Shown piece by piece: positions 14,791-23,148 of a DNA stretch of 45,775 nt. Each line of letters opens with the position of its first letter. Positions within the stretch are counted from its first letter, which is position 1. This DNA is from an uncultured Clostridia bacterium (GTDB lineage: Bacteria; Bacillota; Clostridia; TANB77; CAG-465): assembly GCA_947632635.1 (NCBI GenBank), contig CANRQA010000007.1:1-45775 (forward strand), given 5' to 3'. The translations under genes and the position numbers were made by a program. The notes below the pieces were generated by a model. That model saw nothing but the letters and a program-made list of their open reading frames with translations, was not told the origin of the DNA and did not search any database.

Positions 14791-16112
14791 GTTATCACAC
14801 CTCTTTTATCTAATTCTTCTTTTAGATTATCTATATCTTTGATTGCTCTATCTGAAAGAATTTTATATTTTTCTTTTTTATCTTTTATTTTTTCATCAAG
14901 TGCTTTCAATATTCCAAAATTTGCATTCATTGGTTGGAAATTTTTGTTTTCAGTTGATACATATTTTGCTAAACTTCCAAGCATAGTAGTATCTGGAAAT
15001 TCAAGAGCTTTTCCTTTTAATTTTGAGATAATGCTATAAGCGACTATCATTCCTGAGGCAGCAGATTCAACATATCCCTCAACACCTGAAATTTGTCCTG
15101 CAAAATATATGTTTTCATTTTCTCTCATCTCAAAATTTTTATTAAGTAATTTACCTCCATTTATATATGAGTTCTTATGCATTACTCCATACCTTGCAAA
15201 CACAGCGTTTTGCAAGCCGGGTATCATAGAGAAAACTCGTTTTTGCTCTGGGAAAGCAAGACTTGTTTGAAAGCCTACTAAATTATACATTGTTTTTTCT
15301 TCATTTTCTGCTCTTAACTGTACTACTGCATAGTTTTTCTCACCAGTTTTTGGATTATCAAGCCCTACTGGTTTAAGTGGTCCAAATACTAATGTTTTTT
15401 CTCCTCTTTTTGCCATTTCTTCAATTGGCATACAGCCCTCAAATAATACAAGGTTATCAAATTCATGACGATTAGCTACCCTTGCATTTAAAAGTTCTTT
15501 GTAAAAGGATAAATACTCAACTTTATTCATAGGAAGATTTATATAGTCCCCCTCATTTTCTTTTCCATATCTATCCATAATATAAGCTATATTCATATCA
15601 ATACTATCTGCCTCAACTATTGGAGCTGCCGCATCGTAAAAATACAAACTTTCATTTCCAACTTTTTTTAATATATCATTTAGCAAATCTTTACTTGTAA
15701 GTGGACCTGTTGCAATAACTATAATTCCTGATAATTCATCTAAATTTTTTATTTCTTTATCAATTACTGTTATATTCTTATTCTTTTTTATAACTTCTGT
15801 AATATATTCAGAAAATTTTTCTCTATCGACTGCTAAAGCCTGTCCTGCTGGGACTTGAGTTTTATGGGCTGCCTCAACAAATAAACTGCCAAGTTTGCAC
15901 ATTTCATATTTTAAAAGTCCACAAGCATTTGTAAGCAAGTTAGATTTTAAAGAATTACTACATACTAGCTCTGCAAAATTATCACTTTTATGTGCCTCTG
16001 ACTTTTTTATTTTCTTCATCTCATACAATTTAACTTTTATATTATTTTTAGCAAGTATATATGCGCATTCACAGCCTGCAAGACCAGCTCCAATTATATT
16101 TACTTCTAACAA
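14787..16112 (-). CDS. trmFO: tRNA (uracil-54-C5)-methyltransferase, folate/FAD-dependent
   Basis: 441 residues, normal for TrmFO. The N-terminal FAD-binding motif is I-I-G-A-G-L-A-G-C-E-C-A-Y at residues 6-18. Further family signatures: the A-E-L-V-C-S-N-S-L-K-S segment near 47, A-L-A-V-D-R-E near 92, Y-F-Y-D-A-A-A-P-I-V near 180, and F-A-G-Q-I-S-G-V-E-G-Y near 340 (second FAD/NAD-type loop). It methylates U54 of tRNA using methylenetetrahydrofolate. First gene of an apparent trmFO-unknown-holA operon. Confidence 0.95.
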   Translation of the reverse strand: MLEVNIIGAGLAGCECAYILAKNNIKVKLYEMKKIKKSEAHKSDNFAELVCSNSLKSNLLTNACGLLKYEMCKLGSLFVEAAHKTQVPAGQALAVDREKFSEYITEVIKKNKNITVIDKEIKNLDELSGIIVIATGPLTSKDLLNDILKKVGNESLYFYDAAAPIVEADSIDMNIAYIMDRYGKENEGDYINLPMNKVEYLSFYKELLNARVANRHEFDNLVLFEGCMPIEEMAKRGEKTLVFGPLKPVGLDNPKTGEKNYAVVQLRAENEEKTMYNLVGFQTSLAFPEQKRVFSMIPGLQNAVFARYGVMHKNSYINGGKLLNKNFEMRENENIYFAGQISGVEGYVESAASGMIVAYSIISKLKGKALEFPDTTMLGSLAKYVSTENKNFQPMNANFGILKALDEKIKDKKEKYKILSDRAIKDIDNLKEELDKRGVIT

Positions 16113-16259
16113 TTATATTCCTCTTTTCAATATTATTAATATAACTTACATTAATTTAAGTATATTTTAACATATTTGAATTGTAGCAGTCAAGTTACAT
16201 ATTATTATATTTTAATACAAAAACAGGAAATAGCAAAATAAAGCTGTTTCCTATTTTAT

Positions 16260-16765
16260 TTAAAAACTATTTACACTATCAAGACATTTTTGTAGAAAAA
16301 TATCCATATTAGTATTTTTACATTTTTTAAATTTTTCATTTAATTTTTTTACTTGTTCGATATCAGACTCGCCTTTATTTTTAAGGAATAAATTTCTATA
16401 TACTCTCCCCTTTTCTCTATAACTTGGCAATTTTTCTATCATTTTTAAATCTAATAAGACTTCATCTAAATTCTTTTTATTCCAAATTGGTACAATATAT
16501 GGATATAGCCAGTGGTCTTTAAACAATTCTTTAGATATATATTTTTCTTGTTTTTGATTACTAGTATCATCTAAATCCATTATTGGCATTAATGAAAAAT
16601 TTATTATCTTTTTATTTTCTTCCTCTACTTCAAACTTGTTTTTCCATTATTTTCTGCATATATTTTTATAGGTAAATGTAAGTTACTTTTTATATATTCT
16701 GCTAAAAGAAGTTCACATTGTCCATGTGCTATTACTATACATCTGCAATAATTAGGTTTCTTCAT
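16260..16765 (-). pseudogene. TOPRIM-like partner of the adjacent ATPase, frameshifted
   Basis: The ATG at 16765 overlaps the ATPase 3' end (stop at 16752) behind AAGGA. The first frame encodes R-C-I-V-I-A-H-G-Q-C-E-L-L-L-A-E-Y-I and runs into TAG soon after A-E-N-N-G-K. A -1 shift at the A5 run (16639-16643) continues as K-F-E-V-E-E-E-N-K-K-I-I, then M-P-I-M-D-L-D-D, to 16260. The conserved Glu after H-G-Q-C and the D-L-D-D fit a TOPRIM/RloB/OLD-type nuclease fold. One A is probably missing (A5 for A6). Total about 168 residues. Family call tentative; it could also be a sequencing error at the homopolymer. Confidence 0.65.
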
Positions 16766-18119
16766 TACAAACTGTTTCCTTATTTAATTGTGAATCTTCT
16801 AGCGCATATTTTATTTCTTCAAAATTAATATAATCAGTTGTTGGAATTCCACCAAATATACCTTTAAAATATAAATCACGAGCGTTATTATTTTTTTGAA
16901 TTTTTATTCCATATTCTTTAATAGCATTTATTACTTTATTTCCATTATAATCTGTTGATAATATATAGATATAATCAGCTGGTAATATTTCAAGTAAAAG
17001 TGTATTATGAGTTGTTATAATTAATTGACCTGTAATTTCACTTTGAATTGATGTTATAATGTTTTTCATTAAAACATCATGTATGCCGTTATCAATTTCA
17101 TCTATTATAACAGTTTCACCAAGTAATGCTCCTACCAATGTATCAAACTGCTTTAAAATTCTTATTGTGCCATCTGATTCCATTCTATAAGGTATAGCCT
17201 TTATCTTTCCACCTATCATTTTATAAAAAAAGAGTTCATAATAATATTCATTTTCTTTTTCAGTTAATTTATATCTAACCTCTTTTATATCCGCATAAGC
17301 TTCAGTAAAAAAGATATTTAAAATATTTTCGTATATTTTAATTTGATTTAGATCTTCTTTTTTTAAATAACCCTCTTGTATATCATATAATCTTACTTTT
17401 TTGTATAATTGGTCATAAAATATTTTAGGTGCTCCTTTATGAACATGTACTGACATAAATATAATATGGTTAATAATCTTAAACAGATTTTTATTTATAT
17501 TATTAAATACATATTCTTTATTTTTCTCGAAAATTTCATACGAAATTAAAGATAAAAAAGGATATTTTCCCCAATATTTATTAATAATTTCATTTAGTTC
17601 ATCATTATATTTCTCATTTTTAAATATTTTCTCATTTAAGAATCTTTTAATTCCCATATCAGCTTTTTCTACGGTAAATAAATATGCTCTTTGTTTATCT
17701 GCCATATAGTATAACTTTTCTTCTATAATTTCATCATCAAATTTTATATAATAAAAGCCTTCTTTATCATCAATTTTAAATCCATATTCTATTTCTGTTG
17801 CTTCTTTTTCGTCTATTGTTCTATATTCTTTTAAGTTTAATGATAAATCTAACATATTTTTTAACTCTAATGGTAGCTTATCTATTATATCATCTTTCAT
17901 TTTCCAGAAATCTTTTGGGACATTATTCATAGTCATATCTGTTGCTCTAAAAAATATTAATTGTTGCAAGAATTTAAATAATTCTACAATATTTGTTTTT
18001 CCGCTCCCATTCTCACCATATATAACTATTAAATTGTTTGTTTTATTTTTTGTTTTGTTTAGATTAAATTCAATATCTTTTAAAGATTTAAAATTTTTTG
18101 CTTTTACATAAGTAAACAT
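16752..18119 (-). CDS. AAA/ABC-type ATPase of an OLD/RloA-like defence pair
   Basis: 455 residues. Walker A Y-G-E-N-G-S-G-K-T-N at about residues 34-43; Walker B with catalytic Glu V-I-I-D-E-I-D-N-G near 340; followed by T-T-H-N-T-L-L-L-E (the switch His) near 368. The insert between the two halves is long and helical, as in SMC-like/OLD-type ATPases (AAA_15/AAA_21 families). Together with a TOPRIM-like gene overlapping its 3' end it resembles two-component anti-phage modules such as RloAB or PARIS-type pairs. It has its own promoter (18169-18196) and an AGGAGGGATG ribosome binding site. Intact, although its partner is frameshifted. Confidence 0.78.
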   Translation of the reverse strand: MFTYVKAKNFKSLKDIEFNLNKTKNKTNNLIVIYGENGSGKTNIVELFKFLQQLIFFRATDMTMNNVPKDFWKMKDDIIDKLPLELKNMLDLSLNLKEYRTIDEKEATEIEYGFKIDDKEGFYYIKFDDEIIEEKLYYMADKQRAYLFTVEKADMGIKRFLNEKIFKNEKYNDELNEIINKYWGKYPFLSLISYEIFEKNKEYVFNNINKNLFKIINHIIFMSVHVHKGAPKIFYDQLYKKVRLYDIQEGYLKKEDLNQIKIYENILNIFFTEAYADIKEVRYKLTEKENEYYYELFFYKMIGGKIKAIPYRMESDGTIRILKQFDTLVGALLGETVIIDEIDNGIHDVLMKNIITSIQSEITGQLIITTHNTLLLEILPADYIYILSTDYNGNKVINAIKEYGIKIQKNNNARDLYFKGIFGGIPTTDYINFEEIKYALEDSQLNKETVCNEET

Positions 18120-18168
18120 TTTTCATCCCTCCTAATAATATTGTATGTTTTTTAATCTATTATATACA

Positions 18169-18196
18169 ATTTTATATTATTTTTATATAAAGTCAA
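18169..18196 (-). promoter_or_regulatory. Promoter of the ATPase/TOPRIM-like pair
   Basis: Minus strand: -35 TTGACT (18191-18196), 16-bp spacer, -10 TAAAAT (18169-18174), about 50 bp upstream of the ATG at 18119. Confidence 0.6.
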
Positions 18197-18374
18197 TAAT
18201 TTTTTATACATTTTGTATTATTTTTACAATTTTATATAATTAAATATTTGCAAAATTTGATTATATTAAAAGAAGTTGAAAAATAAAATAACTAATTTAA
18301 TAAATTTTACTAAACATCATATTATAATGTTTTCTATAACTAAAATTATGAGGCAAAAAATGACCTCAAAAGTA

Positions 18375-18403
18375 TTGACAATATTATGTTAATATGATAT
18401 AAT
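18375..18403 (+). promoter_or_regulatory. Perfect-consensus sigma-A promoter
   Basis: TTGACA (18375-18380), 17-bp spacer, TATAAT (18398-18403). It predicts a leader of about 80 nt before the ATG at 18491, which has AGGAGG. Strong constitutive expression is expected for the small membrane protein. Confidence 0.88.
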
Positions 18404-18490
18404 TACATCATATTTATTTTTATACTCCTGTATCACAGGTTTAATATATATAAAGCTATGGTAAAATAATTATTTCAAGGAGGACTTTGT

Positions 18491-18976
18491 ATGTTCATTC
18501 TACTTTTGGGTATAGCAATTGTTGCTTTCATTGCATTTTTACAGTTACGGATAAAATATCCTAATGGGAGCTCCTATTGTTACACTGTACATGATTTTTT
18601 TACAGCTATGTCTTGGGTATTTGGATTTATAACTCTTGGACTAATTATAACAATTTGTTGGCTATCAACTATAGTAGCTACTGAAAGCACGATTGATAGC
18701 AAGATTGCTATGTACCAAGAAGAAAATACAAATATCGAACAGGACATTGATGAAATCATTGATGAATACTTAAAACACGAGCAGGATACATTTGAGGGGC
18801 TTAAAACAGAAAAAAGCTCGATTACTTTGGTTACGTTATTTCCTGAGCTTAAATCTGATACTCTTGTTAAACAGCAGTTGGAGATTTATGTTGATAATAC
18901 TACCAAGATAATAAGTTTGAAAGAAGAAAAAATCGATATTTCCAAAATAAAATGGATATTATATTTTGGTAAATAA
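18491..18976 (+). CDS. Small membrane protein of unknown function (two N-terminal helices)
   Basis: 161 residues. Membrane helices at about 2-18 and 43-66, joined by a basic/polar loop containing C-Y-T-V-H-D. Residues 70-115 are a charged, coiled-coil-like acidic stretch. The C-terminal segment (F-P-E-L-K-S-D, then L-E-I-Y-V-D-N) is typical of small membrane proteins found in phages and accessory regions. Driven by a perfect consensus promoter and closed by a strong terminator. One in-frame CGG codon, right after the first helix. Not recognised at family level. Confidence 0.7.
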   Translation: MFILLLGIAIVAFIAFLQLRIKYPNGSSYCYTVHDFFTAMSWVFGFITLGLIITICWLSTIVATESTIDSKIAMYQEENTNIEQDIDEIIDEYLKHEQDTFEGLKTEKSSITLVTLFPELKSDTLVKQQLEIYVDNTTKIISLKEEKIDISKIKWILYFGK

Positions 18977-18987
18977 AAATTAAAATG

Positions 18988-19028
18988 CAAAAACTGTTTG
19001 TTGCTAAATAGCTATCAAACAGTTTTTG
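18988..19028. terminator. Bidirectional terminator between convergent genes
   Basis: Perfect 13-bp stem CAAAAACTGTTTG / CAAACAGTTTTTG with a 15-nt loop, T-rich on both sides. It serves the plus-strand membrane gene. The stop codon of the minus-strand flavoprotein remnant (19015-19017) lies inside it. Confidence 0.85.
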
Positions 19029-19859
19029 TATTTTTTTCTTCATGATATTCTTTTTCAGTATTAACATTCCAAATTTCTCTTTTTTTATTCTTATCTTTCT
19101 TTTTATCTAATATATATTCTGCTGCCTTTATTCCTGTAAGCATTGAATGGTCCATATTATTATACCTATGTTGCCCATTTCTACCAATACACACAAGATT
19201 TTTATATTCATTTAAATATGAAACTACCATTTCTATATTTGAATATGTACCAAAATATGCTGGATATGCTTTTTGTATCTTTATTCTTACCGATTTACTT
19301 ACAGCATTTTCATCTTCTATTAAACCAATTTGTATAGCCTCTTTAATGGCAAAATTTATAAAATCATTATCAGACATATTCCAATACTTATCATTTTCAG
19401 AGCAAAAATATTCTAATGTAATTAAGACTTTACTTAAAATATCCTCTTTATTTTTAAATAAATAAGGGGACCAATTATTAAATACTTGAAGCCTTCCCAT
19501 TTTTACATCTGGCTCTTGTACATATATCCATGAATCAGGTATAACATCATTTATAGTTTTAATAGTTGTTGTATTTTTTAGTTTTAATTTATCAACTAAA
19601 AGCCCCACAGACATAAATTCCCTATATGGTAAATTTACTGCACCATTATACACTTTTTTATTAATTTTATCTCCAGATATTCATAAAACTAAATCTTTAA
19701 TAGGCATTGATGATATTAAATAATCAGTATTTACACTATTTATATGATTTTTTTCTATATACTCTATACTTGTTACATTTTTGTTATTTACATTTATCTT
19801 TTTAACATCTGCATTTAATATTATTTGACCGCCCATATCGGCTATTTTTTTGCCATTTC
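19015..19859 (-). pseudogene. C-terminal remnant of an FAD-dependent oxidoreductase (UDP-galactopyranose mutase/amine-oxidase-like)
   Basis: Only the C-terminal half survives. A 212-residue frame (19653-19015) ends with the hallmark F-G-T-Y-S then I-G-R-N-G-Q-H-R-Y-N-N-M-D-H-S-M-L-T-G of sugar-locus flavoproteins. In the same frame upstream there is a TGA (codon after D-L-V-L, about 19680), preceded by more homologous sequence (G-K-K-I-A-D-M-G-G-Q-I and L-I-S-S-M-P-I-K-D). The N-terminal FAD-binding region is absent; instead the sequence joins directly onto the 3' end of the glycosyltransferase gene, out of frame by one A in an A7 run (about 19848-19854). So it has a deletion, a frameshift and a nonsense codon. 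Confidence 0.85.
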
Positions 19860-21176
19860 ATTCCATGTTTTATCCCAAGTAACAAATGTTGCCTCTCTTT
19901 GTGGGCCAGTTAAATAAAATTTATATTTATCCTTTGGAAGATATGCAACTATAGGCTGATACTGTGTATTAAAAGAACAAAGTATTGTAGTTTTTTCTTT
20001 TATATTTTCATTTATATATTCTGCAAATTCTTTACCCAAAGAGTAATTTCCATTTATATCGTCATATACAATTTTATAACCTGCATACGCATTCATTCCT
20101 AATAATATAATTAAAGCAACTGTAGGGAAAAATGCTTTATTTTTTGATACTAGGAAATCATATTTACTTGTCTTTTGGTTTTCTTTAGATAAATCTTTAT
20201 TTGTTGAATTTAATACCCAAAACATTAAAGTATATATAATAATTATTACTCTTTCTGAAATTGTAATCCAAAATAACGAATGAATTATAATTGTAAAAGC
20301 AAATTGTGCTAAAAATATTATTCCCTGTTCAAAATCATCTTTAAGACCTATTACACATAATAACATAGCTACTCCAAATAGTATATATACATGTGTCGGT
20401 GAACTAGGCTCCCCCCATAGGAAGTCTATAAATGATGTTACTGCAACATTAAATTTGTTATATAACACATTAAAATTATCTATTCCGTCAACTTTTATGT
20501 TATTATTAACAAGTTCCATATTAGTTATTGACAATACTATTATTATACAAAATAACGTTAACCCTACTATGAAAATAAGTAAACTTAAAAAAAAGTCTTT
20601 TTTATTTATATTAATATTTTTTTGTATAATTTTTTTACCCCAATAAAATACTGCAAGTAAAACTGCTGTTGGTATCATTATTAAATGAGTATTTGCAAGT
20701 AAAGCTAAAAGGATTGCAAATATGTATGGATGCTTATCTCTTTTTTCATATATAATAGATATTAGCACAAGTAAAAGTGGTATCATTGCATATGTTCTTG
20801 CAATTGCAGTATAGAAATAAAGTAGTCCTGAACTAAATATAATTAAAACTTTTAAAAATTTATTTATATTTGTTTTCTTTAAAATTAACACTACAGTTGC
20901 AATTCCAAAAGCCCATGATATAAAGTTTTGTGACTGTATTGGTAGTCCTAATTTTGCAAAAGGAAATATTACAAAATACCATAAAAATGAATGTCCCTCA
21001 TATTTTAACTGTGATATTATTTGTGGAATACTTAAATCTCTAGCTAACAAAAAACTTTGTGCCTCATTTTCATAATTTTCATGATTTATGCAGACAGCAC
21101 CTGTAATTATAATATATATGATTAATACAATAATATTAAATATTTTTTCTCTATTTTTATATATAAATTCCTTCAT
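19842..21176 (-). CDS. GT-C-type membrane glycosyltransferase, probably 3'-truncated
   Basis: 444 residues with a short cytosolic start, then 10-11 membrane helices. The first external loop has E-N-Y-E-N-E-A-Q-S-F-L-L-A-R-D (acidic catalytic-type residues) and Y-E-G-H-S-F-L-W-Y, as in polyprenyl-phosphate-sugar-dependent GT39/DUF-type GT-C enzymes. A C-terminal extracytoplasmic tail ends abruptly at T-W-N-E-M-A-K-K. That last stretch looks like flavoprotein sequence (M-A-K-K-I-A-D in the next frame), so the natural C-terminus was probably lost by deletion and replaced by a few residues of the neighbour. Its usual partners here are all pseudogenes, so activity is doubtful. Confidence 0.72.
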   Translation of the reverse strand: MKEFIYKNREKIFNIIVLIIYIIITGAVCINHENYENEAQSFLLARDLSIPQIISQLKYEGHSFLWYFVIFPFAKLGLPIQSQNFISWAFGIATVVLILKKTNINKFLKVLIIFSSGLLYFYTAIARTYAMIPLLLVLISIIYEKRDKHPYIFAILLALLANTHLIMIPTAVLLAVFYWGKKIIQKNININKKDFFLSLLIFIVGLTLFCIIIVLSITNMELVNNNIKVDGIDNFNVLYNKFNVAVTSFIDFLWGEPSSPTHVYILFGVAMLLCVIGLKDDFEQGIIFLAQFAFTIIIHSLFWITISERVIIIIYTLMFWVLNSTNKDLSKENQKTSKYDFLVSKNKAFFPTVALIILLGMNAYAGYKIVYDDINGNYSLGKEFAEYINENIKEKTTILCSFNTQYQPIVAYLPKDKYKFYLTGPQREATFVTWDKTWNEMAKK

Positions 21177-21198
21177 TTAAACCACCATTAATACTTCC

Positions 21199-22060
21199 TT
21201 AATACTTCCTTAATACTTCAGTATATGCTTCAATATTTCCCATATCATATGACATGCCATTTACGACAAGACCACTCACATCAGTTTTTTTCATTAAATT
21301 ATCAAATGCATCCATTAGCTGATATTCTTTTCCCTCTTCAATTGGCCTTTCTACAATTTTTTGTAATTCATCAAATAATTCTTTAGTTAGTATAAATGCT
21401 CCAAAATTTCCAAAAAATTTATTATCAATTAATAAATATTTCCCTGAATACTCAATACTTGGCTTTTTCTACAATTTTATCTAAATGCAATTTTGTTTTT
21501 TCATTGTTTTCCCATTTTCCTTGAACAGTACCATAATCTTTTAATTCTTTTACTTCTAATTTTTTAAGAGCTATAATAGTAGTTTCTACCTCATCATAAT
21601 AACTTAATAATTGTTCAACTGCACTACTATTTTCACTACTTTTATATATAGTATCATCAAGTAATAATATAACAGGCTCATCATTTAAATTTGGTCTTGA
21701 TAAATATACTGCATGTACAAAGCCTAACTTTTTATCTTGTACTATATATGTAACTTTCTTACCTATTCTATTTAATCTTTTATCATAAATTTTATCTTCA
21801 TCACTTAATTTTCTTAACACATTTTCTTTTGCTTCATTAAATAACCTATCATATACAGCTTTATCTTCACTATCTATAATTAAATTTATTTTCTCAATTC
21901 CCGACTCATCTAATTCTTCAAGCAATTTAATTATTACTGGCTTTATTCTTCCATCACTATCACATATTGGAAGTAATGCTTTTTTAGTTACTTTATTCAT
22001 AGGATATATACGAGTTGCAAGTCCTGCAACTGATATTATTGCTTGTTTTATTTTATGCAT
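21199..22060 (-). pseudogene. GalU-like sugar-1-phosphate nucleotidyltransferase, frameshifted
   Basis: The 202-residue N-terminal frame (22060-21452) has V-A-G-L-A-T-R-I-Y-P (nucleotide-binding G-x-x-T-R loop), K-K-A-L-L-P-I, D-K-K-L-G-F-V-H-A and L-L-D-D (metal site). At an A5 run (21464-21468) one extra A shifts frame. The remainder, V-E-K then P-S-I-E-Y then N-F-G-A-F-I-L-T-K-E and E-Y-Q-L-M-D-A, reads in +1 to a TAA at 21199, completing a UTP-glucose-1-phosphate uridylyltransferase fold. An 11-bp repeat (GGAAGTATTAA units) sits across the 3' end at 21187-21219. Part of a decaying sugar locus. Confidence 0.85.
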
Positions 22061-22116
22061 ATTTTCACCTAAATTTCTTTCTTCATATCTATATTAATAC
22101 TATCCATGCCATATTT

Positions 22117-22987
22117 TTATTTTATATATGAACTTATTTTTTCTCTTACCCCTTCATCCTTACAAGCAAGCGAATCTATATGTTCTTGGAATTTTATAAA
22201 AGTTTTACCAAGTGCATTAGTATCTCCACTTTCAATTGAATCTACAGCTTTTGTCACTAGATTGTAATTAATATCCTTAAAGAAATTATATACTTTTTGA
22301 TTATTTGCTTCTTTAGGAAAAGCAATGGCATTATTAAAAAAATTCATTATTTTTCTTGTATCCTTTGAAGAATTTAAATCTACAACTAAAAATCCCATAT
22401 TATTTTGTGGAGTTAACTTCCTTGTTATTGTTTTTCCGCCTAAAAATGTTATCTCTGAAAGTCCTTCATTCATAATAGTAGTTTAATCTAAAAGTCCACA
22501 TTTAGACCCTGCTAAATGTTCTCCATTATATGCTATTTTTATTATATCTTCTTTTGATAAATCTAAATTATATAGCTTGTTCATATGTTTTACAACTGTT
22601 ATACAAATAGCAACGCTTGATGCAAGTCCTTTTTTCATTGATAAATCCATTTTTACGATTTCTAAATTTATACCATTTATTTTTGTTTTGTAATTTCTTA
22701 AAATATATAACAATGTACCACAAATATACGAGCAAAAATTATTAGATTTGCACTCAATTTCTAACTTTCCTTCATCCATTATTTCACATTCATAGTGTAA
22801 ATCATTATATGTATATATAAATTTGTCACATTTTTTTTGCTTTTGAGTATATTCCTTTATCAATAGTAACAGCTATAGCTTTACCTGATGATAATTCTTT
22901 ATTTTTTGAGAGATATGGTACAATCAAATCACTTATTCCGCCAATTAAACTTAATCTTCCAGGTACAAACAAAATGTCATCTTGCAT
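22117..22987 (-). pseudogene. GHMP-family sugar/mevalonate-type kinase, frameshift plus nonsense
   Basis: The start ATG at 22987 encodes M-Q-D-D-I-L-F-V-P-G-R-L-S-L-I-G-G (the GHMP P-G-R-x-x-L-x-G-x substrate loop) but runs out at an A8 run (22831-22838). One fewer A continues into the 126-residue frame, with the ATP loop K-K-G-L-A-S-S-V-A near 22630. That frame ends at an in-frame TAA (22483-22485) directly after S-K-C-G-L-L-D, where related kinases have C-G-x-x-D-Q; CAA to TAA would explain it. The same frame then resumes and runs to 22117 (L-G-G-K, then V-V-D-L-N). Two independent lesions make this a true pseudogene. Confidence 0.87.
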
Positions 22988-23117
22988 TATGCAACCCCTA
23001 TAATTATTCTTTTACTATTATATCTAAATTTTTTCTGAAAATCAACTTTTTTGCAATTTTTCATATTTAATATAACAAAGAAAATTGTTATTAAAATGCT
23101 AAAAAATGACAAACAAT

Positions 23118-23140
23118 AGGTAGTACAGATTATGTACTAC
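23118..23140 (-). terminator. Short terminator hairpin after ypeB
   Basis: GGTAGTACA / TGTACTACC, a 9-bp stem with a 5-nt loop, T-rich downstream on the minus strand (TATTGTTTG, then TTTTTT). It lies 9 bp beyond the ypeB stop. Confidence 0.65.
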
Positions 23141-23148
23141 CATTTATT

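Larger units (their letters stand above)
18120..18490. other. Divergent intergenic region between the ATPase and the two-span membrane gene
   Basis: 371 bp, extremely AT-rich, no coding potential. It contains the minus-strand promoter at 18169-18196, a short TGAGG/CCTCA hairpin near 18349-18368, and the plus-strand promoter at 18375-18403 followed by a small CCTGT-ATC-ACAGG hairpin in the leader (about 18427-18439). Nothing else seen. Confidence 0.6.

Noticed and set aside
16639-16643. Programmed -1 frameshifting at the A-run in the TOPRIM-like gene
   Set aside because: The codon phase at the run does not give a proper X-XXY-YYZ slippery heptamer and no stimulatory structure was obvious. Kept as indel or slippage.
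19678-19682. In-frame TGA in the flavoprotein remnant as evidence of TGA recoding (Trp or Sec)
   Set aside because: TGA is the ordinary stop of several intact genes here (topB, the orphan gene at 10850, the toxSAS gene) and this gene carries other lesions, so a nonsense mutation is simpler.
21187-21219. 11-bp tandem repeat at the GalU-like 3' end as a regulatory array
   Set aside because: It spans the stop codon of a pseudogene and is best read as a small slippage duplication.
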